A DNA stretch of 64,000 nt from Streptomyces sp. NRRL B-1140 (GTDB taxonomy: Bacteria; Actinomycetota; Actinomycetes; Streptomycetales; Streptomycetaceae). This document shows, in pieces, positions 53,061-59,605 of this stretch (its first letter is position 1; each line of letters opens with the position of its first letter). The notes under the pieces were generated by a model. That model did not search any database. It worked only from the letters and a program-made list of their open reading frames with translations, and was not told the DNA's origin. Both the position numbers and the translations under genes were made by a program. Where the stretch lies: the NCBI RefSeq assembly GCF_001280065.1, contig NZ_LGEA01000001.1, positions 400,274-464,273 on the forward strand. Direction: 5' to 3'.

Positions 53061-54235
53061 GGGACTCCTCCGTCGAGCACGAGCGACACGTTGCTGCCTC
53101 CGAAGGCGTAGGAATTGATCAGCACACCGGGCCGGGGCAGCGGCGTCGGGCCGCCCTGCGGAAGCCACACGTCGCACGCCGGGTCCTGCCGCGCCAGGGC
53201 GATGTTCGGCGGCACCTGCCCATGCCACAGGACGAGGGCCGCGGAGACCGCGCTGAAGGCGGCCGCGGCACCGGCTGTGTGCCCGATGTAGGCCTTGAGG
53301 CTGAACAGCGGCGTGGTATCGCACTGCTGCCCCAGCACTTCGCGCAGCGTCTCCGACTCCAGCAGGTCGTTCTGCTGGGTCCCGGTGCCGTGCGGGATCA
53401 CGCAGCCGATCGTCTCGGGCCCGCACCCCGCGTCCCGCATCGCCTCACGCGCCGCACGCAGCCACTGGCGGCGGCCCGGGTCGGGCGCGGTCGTGTGGTA
53501 AGCGTCGCAACTCCACGCGGTGCCGGACAGCCTGCCGTAGCTACGGCGGCGCGCCGCCGCCCGAGCGGACTGCACGACGAGCATGGCCGCGCCCTCGCCG
53601 AAGACGGTCCCCTTGCGGTCGGCTTCGAAGGGACGGCAGCCGTCCGGATCGATCGCTCCCAGCCGATTGAAGGCGGCGATCGGTACACCGGCGCTTCCTT
53701 CGGCCCCGCCGACGAGCACGGTCTCCGCCTCACCGCGCCGGATGAGGTCCATCGCGACGCTCAGGGCGTAGCCGCTGGCGGCGCAGGCGTTGCTCACGCT
53801 GATGTTCGCCCCGAAGGAGCCCAGCGCACCGCCGACAGCCGAGGCGACGGAGAAGGACGACGTCCATACCGCGTCATCGGGCACACCCGCGCGGAAGGCG
53901 TCCTCACGTTCCTCGCACATCCCTATGGCGGTGGCGATGACCACGGCCATTCCGGCGACCTCTTCGTCGGTCAGGCCCGCGTCCACGACCGCCTGGCGGG
54001 CGGCGTGCAGGGCGAACCTCGATGCTCGGCCCCAGGTGGCGTCGTCCTCGGCGTGCGCCGATGCGTCCGTGCCGGGCGGGACCTGGTAGGCGAGGGGAGC
54101 GCGGACATGTCCGGCCAGCGACTCCACTGGCGTGGGGCTGCTCCGGCCGGCCTGCAGGCCCTTCCAAAAGGCCTCGGGGCCGTCGCCGAGGCAGCTGATG
54201 GCACCGAGGCCGGTGACGAAGACCTCCATGTCCAT
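53057..54235 (-). CDS. KSalpha ketosynthase, block D
   Basis: 392 residues with full triad: Cys151 in SNACAASG, His in PHGTGT and His in GHTAGA. Overlaps both the PlsC upstream and the CLF-like partner downstream. The catalytic subunit of a second type II condensing pair in the locus, so two different acyl chains are probably assembled. Confidence 0.93.
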   Translation of the reverse strand: MDMEVFVTGLGAISCLGDGPEAFWKGLQAGRSSPTPVESLAGHVRAPLAYQVPPGTDASAHAEDDATWGRASRFALHAARQAVVDAGLTDEEVAGMAVVIATAIGMCEEREDAFRAGVPDDAVWTSSFSVASAVGGALGSFGANISVSNACAASGYALSVAMDLIRRGEAETVLVGGAEGSAGVPIAAFNRLGAIDPDGCRPFEADRKGTVFGEGAAMLVVQSARAAARRRSYGRLSGTAWSCDAYHTTAPDPGRRQWLRAAREAMRDAGCGPETIGCVIPHGTGTQQNDLLESETLREVLGQQCDTTPLFSLKAYIGHTAGAAAAFSAVSAALVLWHGQVPPNIALARQDPACDVWLPQGGPTPLPRPGVLINSYAFGGSNVSLVLDGGVP

Positions 54236-54924
54236 CAGCCGCCCGCGATCGCTTCGGCGGCGGGCGTGCTCCTGGGGGCGTACCGGTGCACGTAGTCGAG
54301 GCCGGCGAGCGTGTGCACCTGTTCCATGACGGAGTCGGTGACCAGCCGGCGGACCTTGTAGTCACCCTCGCGCCCGGCGAACTCGGGGAAGGTCATGGGC
54401 GAGCCGAAGTGCATGTCGAACCGAGTGACGCGCCACATCAGCCTGCCCAGCGGCTGCACGCGGTCGGTTCCGGCCAGGCCGCAGGGGATCACCGGCGCGC
54501 CGGTAGCGAGCGCCAGCCAGCCCACCCCGGCACGGCCGCGGTAGACGCGCCCGTCGGGAGAGCGGGTGCCCTCGGGGTGGATCCCGAAGATGCGTCCTTC
54601 ACGCAGCACCTCTTCGGCACGCTTGAGGGCGTCCACGCCACCCGCTCCACCGTCACGCTTCACCGGGACGAAGCCGAGGGTGAAGAGGAGCTTGACGCGC
54701 AGGCGGTGCCGCAGCCCCGTGCCGTCGAGCCGCTCGGCCTTCCCGATGAACCAGACGGGGCGGTTGGCCATGAGGGAGATCAGAACGTGGTCGCAGAAGG
54801 AGAGATGGTTGGCCGCAATGATGCAGGGACCGGAGGCCGGGATGTTCCCGAGGCCGCTGATGCGCGGCCGGAACACCAGGCGTAGGAGCAGGGCGAGTAC
54901 GGCCCTCAACATCGAACGGAACAT
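54235..54924 (-). CDS. PlsC-type acyltransferase, copy 3
   Basis: 229 residues with NHLSFCD (HX4D) and HPEGTRSPDG; N-terminal 20 residues are hydrophobic and may touch the membrane. It lies directly upstream of, and overlaps, the KSalpha gene, which argues that it uses the chain that block D makes. With copies 1 and 2 it suggests two or more ester-linked acyl groups in the product. Confidence 0.9.
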   Translation of the reverse strand: MFRSMLRAVLALLLRLVFRPRISGLGNIPASGPCIIAANHLSFCDHVLISLMANRPVWFIGKAERLDGTGLRHRLRVKLLFTLGFVPVKRDGGAGGVDALKRAEEVLREGRIFGIHPEGTRSPDGRVYRGRAGVGWLALATGAPVIPCGLAGTDRVQPLGRLMWRVTRFDMHFGSPMTFPEFAGREGDYKVRRLVTDSVMEQVHTLAGLDYVHRYAPRSTPAAEAIAGG

Positions 54925-54984
54925 CGGTCCCCCTGAGTCTTGTGCTGCGTCATGCCGTGACGAACGAGGTCTGCCGGGGCGGGG

Positions 54985-55893
54985 TCAGTCGGCCAGCGTT
55001 GCCGTACCGGAGGCGGACGGGGCCACGGCGTTCCGTCGCGTCTCGCTGGGGCGCCACCCCGGGGGGCCGAAGACGTAGCCGAGGCGGTGGCGCCAGGTGC
55101 GCGCCTGACGGACGTCCCGGATCATGTTGGCGAACTCGTGCACCTGGATCTTCCAGATGTTGTACGTATCGATCTGCTTCGTCAGCCCATAGGTGGGCCG
55201 TCGAAGTTCGGGCTGGAAGGTGCCGAACATCCGGTCCCAGATGATCAGGATGCTGGAGAAGTTCTTGTCGAGGTACTCCGGCTCGATGCCGTGGTGGACG
55301 CGGTGATGCGACGGCGTCACCAGGAGGAACTCGATCGGCCTGGGGAGCTTGCGGATCTTCTCGGTGTGGGCGAAGAGCCCGTAAAGGAGGTGGACGGACT
55401 GCGTGGCGAAGACGAGCGCCGGGTGCACCCCGAGCAGCGGAAGCGGCAGCCAGATCATCTTCTCGAACCACTGCGCCCACTTTCGGCGCAGTGCCGTGGA
55501 GAGGTTGAAGTACCGGCTGGAGTGGTGGACCTGGTGCCCCGCCCAGATCAACCGGACCGCGTGGGACGCCCGGTGATTCCAGTAGAGGAGGAAGTCCACC
55601 CCGAAGAACAGCACCACCCAGGTGCCCCAGAAGGACGGCGACATGTGGAAGGGCGCCACGTACTCGTAGACCGGCACGTACAGCGCCAGCGCCACGACAC
55701 GCATGAGGGTGGACCACCCCAGCGCTCCCAGTCCGGTCGTGATGCTGGCGGCGTGGTCCTTCAGGTCGTAGCCCGTCAGTTCCTCGTCGTCGCTGAACTT
55801 GATGGCCACCAGTTCGATCAGGATCAGCAGGGCCACTGCCGGTATGGAATACACGGCCGGGTCGTGCAATCGCTCCACTATTTGGTCGAACAT
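54985..55893 (-). CDS. Fatty acid hydroxylase / sterol desaturase-family membrane di-iron protein
   Basis: 302 residues from ATG 55893, which has GAAGGG six bases upstream (ATG 55899 is too close to it). Several hydrophobic helices and the His cluster of the family: WNHRASH (His107, His111), GHQVHH (His120, 123, 124) and HHRVHH (His196-201). Members hydroxylate or desaturate lipid chains, or cleave ether lipids, at the membrane. First gene of block D, next to a PlsC, so it probably oxidises an acyl chain after attachment to a lipid-like scaffold. Confidence 0.9.
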   Translation of the reverse strand: MFDQIVERLHDPAVYSIPAVALLILIELVAIKFSDDEELTGYDLKDHAASITTGLGALGWSTLMRVVALALYVPVYEYVAPFHMSPSFWGTWVVLFFGVDFLLYWNHRASHAVRLIWAGHQVHHSSRYFNLSTALRRKWAQWFEKMIWLPLPLLGVHPALVFATQSVHLLYGLFAHTEKIRKLPRPIEFLLVTPSHHRVHHGIEPEYLDKNFSSILIIWDRMFGTFQPELRRPTYGLTKQIDTYNIWKIQVHEFANMIRDVRQARTWRHRLGYVFGPPGWRPSETRRNAVAPSASGTATLAD

Positions 55894-56283
55894 CGCCATC
55901 CCTTCAATCGCCTGCCACCGCCCGGATAAACCCTGTGAAGCGGCTCCTCGGTCATATTTACACAACGGCCTTAAGTCACTCCTACGTGCTGTGCTGGGGT
56001 TCTGCTAAACCCTCACTTAAGACCTGATGGCGTGGGGCCTTGTTCTCGTTTTCCCGGTGGGGTGACTGGTCGTAAGCTCTCGCCAGGCAAGGACCCAGCG
56101 GCTCTCCCATCGACCGAACCCGAAAGATCCCACGATCGGGCCATGTGATGCGAACGCAAGGTTTCAGCCCCTGTAGTCCTTCGCGGTCGGTCACAGATAA
56201 TCGTCCGGGCATTGCTCGTCGCGCGTCGACTCACAATGTCGTTGCGGCCCCTCTTCGATAACTCGCGCAGCGGGAGAACCGTT
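55894..56283. other. Divergent promoter region between blocks D and E, no gene seen
   Basis: About 390 bases, AT-richer than the coding regions near 55950-55980. ACTTAAG appears on both strands (55970-55976 facing block D; 56015-56021 facing block E). No coding sequence is supported; the pepM ribosome site is GGGAGAA just before 56284. Confidence 0.5.
55993..56025 (+). promoter_or_regulatory. SARP-type repeat box upstream of pepM
   Basis: Contiguous 11-base units GCTGGGGTTCT, GCTAAACCCTC and ACTTAAGACCT (55993-56025) repeat the (G/A)CTnAA pattern. It lies about 260 bases before pepM, so the promoter would be well upstream of the gene or shared with the divergent block D. Confidence 0.55.
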
Positions 56284-57270
56284 ATGAATGAAACAGTAGG
56301 GATCGATCACCAGAACGGCGGCAGGGCCGGCTACGGCGGCCTTGGCGGTGCCGCCCGCCTTCGCGCTCTCCTGGAACGCCCGGGTGTGGTACGGATCGTT
56401 GGCGCCCACAATCCGCTGGGCGCACGCCTCGCCGAACGGGCCGGTTTCGACGGCGTCTGGTCGAGCGGTCTGGAGATCTCGGCATCGCAGGGCGTACCGG
56501 ACACCGACATCCTCACGATGAGCGAACTGCTCTCGGTGGCCGGGTCGATGGCGGCGACCGTCAACGCCCCCGTCATCGCCGACGCCGACGCCGGCTACGG
56601 CAACGCGCACAACGTGATGAACATGGTCCGCCGTTACGAGGCAGCCGGCATCGCCGGCATATCGATCGAGGACAAGCGTTTCCCGAAGGTCAACAGCTTC
56701 ATCCCCGGCCGACAGGAGCTCGCCCCCATCGGCGAGTTCTGCGGCAAGCTGGCCGCAGCCAAGGAAGCTCAGCGCGACCCGGACTTCGTGGTGATCGCGC
56801 GGATCGAGGCGCTCATCGCCGGGCAGGGCATGGACGAAGCCCTGCGGCGCGGTGAGGCATACGTCCAGGCCGGCGCCGACGCGGTGTTGATCCACGCGAA
56901 GAGCGACTCGCCGGAGCCGGTGCTGGAGTTCCTCAACTCGTGGCAGCAGCCCACGCCCGTGGTGGTCGTGCCGACCACCTACCACACCATCACGGCCGAC
57001 GAACTCGGCGCTGCGGGGGCCAAGATGGTCATCTACGCCAACCACGGCCTGCGAGCCGGGATCACCGCAGTCAGCAACACCTTCAGGACCATCCTCAAGG
57101 ACGGTCGCACCACTGGGCTCGAGGAGCGGATCGCACCGCTCGCCACCGTCTTCGAGCTTCAGGGGATGAGCGAGCAGAAGCGGAACGAGGCCCGCTTCAT
57201 CGCCGCCTACGAGACCGGGCACGAGGAGGACCTCACGCCGGTCGGCTCCGAGCGGGCGGCGCAGCGATGA
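56284..57270 (+). CDS. pepM: Phosphoenolpyruvate phosphomutase
   Basis: 328 residues from ATG 56284. The diagnostic motif EDKRFPKVNSF (Glu129-Asp130-Lys131 ... Asn137-Ser138) separates true PEP mutases from isocitrate lyase-like relatives; WSSGLEISAS and the Mg-binding DADAGYG also fit. It converts PEP to phosphonopyruvate, the C-P bond forming step of nearly all natural phosphonates. The frame continues upstream to 56212 but ATG 56284 has the ribosome site. Its stop overlaps the decarboxylase start (ATGA). Confidence 0.97.
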   Translation: MNETVGIDHQNGGRAGYGGLGGAARLRALLERPGVVRIVGAHNPLGARLAERAGFDGVWSSGLEISASQGVPDTDILTMSELLSVAGSMAATVNAPVIADADAGYGNAHNVMNMVRRYEAAGIAGISIEDKRFPKVNSFIPGRQELAPIGEFCGKLAAAKEAQRDPDFVVIARIEALIAGQGMDEALRRGEAYVQAGADAVLIHAKSDSPEPVLEFLNSWQQPTPVVVVPTTYHTITADELGAAGAKMVIYANHGLRAGITAVSNTFRTILKDGRTTGLEERIAPLATVFELQGMSEQKRNEARFIAAYETGHEEDLTPVGSERAAQR

Positions 57271-58391
57271 GCGCACCCACGGTTCTCGGCCTCGACGCGC
57301 CGACCGTGGTCGACCTGGTGCGCGAGCGTGGATTCGGGCCGTTCACCGGCGTGCCCTGCTCGTACCTCGGCCCGGTCATCAGCTGTCTTCAGGACCGGTA
57401 TCCGCAGGAGTACCTCATCGCCGCGAATGAGGGCGAGGCGGTGGCCGTGGCCGCTGGTGCGCGGCTCGCCGGGCGCACGCCGGTGGTGATATTGCAGAAT
57501 TCCGGACTCGGCAACGCCGTCAACCCGCTGACCTCGCTGTGCCACACCCTTCGGCTCCCGGTCCTGCTCTTCGTCACCTGGCGCGGCCGGCCTGGCTCCC
57601 CCGACGAGCCGCAGCACGAGCTGATGGGCGAGATCACCCCTCAGATGCTGACGGCCATGCGGATCAGGAACGAGATCCTCCCCGACGAACCTGCATCACT
57701 GGCGGCGCTGCTTGACGAGGCCAAGGCCCATATGGAGGCCACCGGGCTGCCCTTCGCCTTCGTCGTCCCCAAGGGATCCGTCGCCCCGTACGCCGCCGGC
57801 CCACCGCCATGTGAGCGCGGCGGTCCGATGCTGCGCGCCGAGGCGATCAGTCGTGTCGTGCAGAGCATGGACCCGGCCACCTGCCTGGTCGCCACCACCG
57901 GCAAGACGGCCCGGGAGCTGGAGCGGGACTGGGATCGCGCGCGGAACCTGTACGTGGTCGGTTCGATGGGCTGCGCCTCCAGCGTCGCCCTCGGGGTGGC
58001 GTTGTACGCCAGGGATCGCAACGTGGTGGTGCTCGACGGCGACGGCGCGGCGCTCATGCGACTGGAGGCCATGGCCGCCATCGGGCGTCTGGCGCCGCCC
58101 AACCTCTTGCACATCCTGCTCGACAACGAGTCCTACGAGTCCACCGGTGGGCAGCCCACCGCCTCCGCAGACGTCGACTTCGGCGCGATCGCGCGGGCCT
58201 GCGGCTATAGAGCAGCCCATGACGTCACCAAGCCCGTCGAACTCACCGCCGCGGTGGCGGCCGCGCAGGGCGCCGGGGGCCCCCAGCTGATCCGGGTGCG
58301 GATCGCCTCCGGATCCGATCCGCGACTCGGCCGTCCGGCCCTGTCCCCGCCCGCTTCGGCGGCCCGGTTCATGGAGGCGATCTCCGCATGA
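57267..58391 (+). CDS. ppd: Phosphonopyruvate decarboxylase
   Basis: 374 residues of the ThDP-dependent decarboxylase fold: cofactor-activating Glu in NEGEAVA (Glu55) and the ThDP motif GDGAA...DNESYESTGGQPT (258-297). It turns phosphonopyruvate into phosphonoacetaldehyde and CO2, pulling the unfavourable PEP mutase equilibrium. Single-chain enzyme, coupled on both sides by four-base overlaps. Confidence 0.96.
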   Translation: MSAPTVLGLDAPTVVDLVRERGFGPFTGVPCSYLGPVISCLQDRYPQEYLIAANEGEAVAVAAGARLAGRTPVVILQNSGLGNAVNPLTSLCHTLRLPVLLFVTWRGRPGSPDEPQHELMGEITPQMLTAMRIRNEILPDEPASLAALLDEAKAHMEATGLPFAFVVPKGSVAPYAAGPPPCERGGPMLRAEAISRVVQSMDPATCLVATTGKTARELERDWDRARNLYVVGSMGCASSVALGVALYARDRNVVVLDGDGAALMRLEAMAAIGRLAPPNLLHILLDNESYESTGGQPTASADVDFGAIARACGYRAAHDVTKPVELTAAVAAAQGAGGPQLIRVRIASGSDPRLGRPALSPPASAARFMEAISA

Positions 58392-59554
58392 CATTCGGCA
58401 TCGTGGAGGGCCTGACCGTGCACTCCGAAGAAGGCCCAGGCGTCGGCCCCGACGGACGGACGCGCAGGCTGGTCCTGATGAACCCCGGCCCGGTGATGAC
58501 CGACGAGCGGGTCCGTTCCGCGCTCGCCGGACCCGACATGTGTCACCGGGAGCCAGAGTTCTCCCGGCTGCTGACCCGGGTACGGCGCAAGACGACCGCG
58601 ATCTGCGGGGGAGGCGACGACCACGCGGCCGTGATACTCACCGGCTCCGGAACCTGCGCGGTGGAGGCGGCGATCAGCTCCACGGTCCCCGAGGCAGGCG
58701 GGCTGCTGGTGATCGACAACGGCCACTACGGCGAGCGGCTGCACCACATCGCCAGGGCGCACGCTGTCCGGACCCACCGCTGGGAACTCGGCTGGGGTAC
58801 GCCGGTGGACCTCGAGGCGCTCGACCGGCTGCTGGCCGCGGATCCCGGACTGACACACGTAGGCGTAGTGCACCACGAGACGAGCACCGGCATGCTCAAC
58901 GACGTGGCCGCGGTCACCGCGATCGCCCACGTGCACGGGCGCGAGGTCGTCGTGGATGCGGTCAGCAGTGTCGGAGCCGAGGCCCTCTCCCTGCGCGACG
59001 ACGCACCCGACTGGCTCGCCGGCTCGTCCAACAAGTGCCTCGAAGGAGCCCCCGGGCTGAGCTTCGTCGCGGCCCGGAAAGCCGCCTTCGACGCACTGGG
59101 TGGCAGGCCGCGCCGCACCTACTACCTGGACCTGCACCGGCACTACCGGGCACAGGAAGAGGCGGCCGCTCCCGCCTTCACACCCGGCATCCCGGCCTTC
59201 TACGCCTTCGATGCCGCGCTCGACCTCGCGCTGGCCGAGGGCCGTGAAGCCCGCCTGGCCCGCTACACGCGCCTCGCGCAGCGGCTGCGCAGCGGCCTGG
59301 AGGAGATGGGCCTGGAGATCCTCCTGCCGCCGGAGCACAGGGCTGCCGCTCTCACCGCCGTCCGCATCCCGCAGGGGCTCACTTACACCGAACTCCATGA
59401 AGAGCTGCGACGGGACGGCTTCGTCGTCTACAACGCCCAGGAGCAATTGGCGCAGGACTTCTTCCGCTTGTCGACCATGGGATGCATGACGGCCGGGGAG
59501 ATCGACTCCTTCCTCTCCGCCCTTGACCGCCTGATGGCAGAACGCCATCGCTGA
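58388..59554 (+). CDS. 2-aminoethylphosphonate-type PLP aminotransferase
   Basis: 388 residues, class V aminotransferase fold like PhnW: NPGPV near 32, GSGTCAVEA, the Asp190 that binds the PLP nitrogen (VVVDAVSS) and PLP Lys216 in SSNKCLEG. In a pepM-ppd operon it should aminate phosphonoacetaldehyde to 2-aminoethylphosphonate. About 15 extra N-terminal residues precede the conserved core. Confidence 0.93.
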   Translation: MTFGIVEGLTVHSEEGPGVGPDGRTRRLVLMNPGPVMTDERVRSALAGPDMCHREPEFSRLLTRVRRKTTAICGGGDDHAAVILTGSGTCAVEAAISSTVPEAGGLLVIDNGHYGERLHHIARAHAVRTHRWELGWGTPVDLEALDRLLAADPGLTHVGVVHHETSTGMLNDVAAVTAIAHVHGREVVVDAVSSVGAEALSLRDDAPDWLAGSSNKCLEGAPGLSFVAARKAAFDALGGRPRRTYYLDLHRHYRAQEEAAAPAFTPGIPAFYAFDAALDLALAEGREARLARYTRLAQRLRSGLEEMGLEILLPPEHRAAALTAVRIPQGLTYTELHEELRRDGFVVYNAQEQLAQDFFRLSTMGCMTAGEIDSFLSALDRLMAERHR

Positions 59555-59605
59555 CGTTCGGTCGTTTTCTCGGCGCACGATCACATCCACGAAGAGAGGT
59601 ACCCG

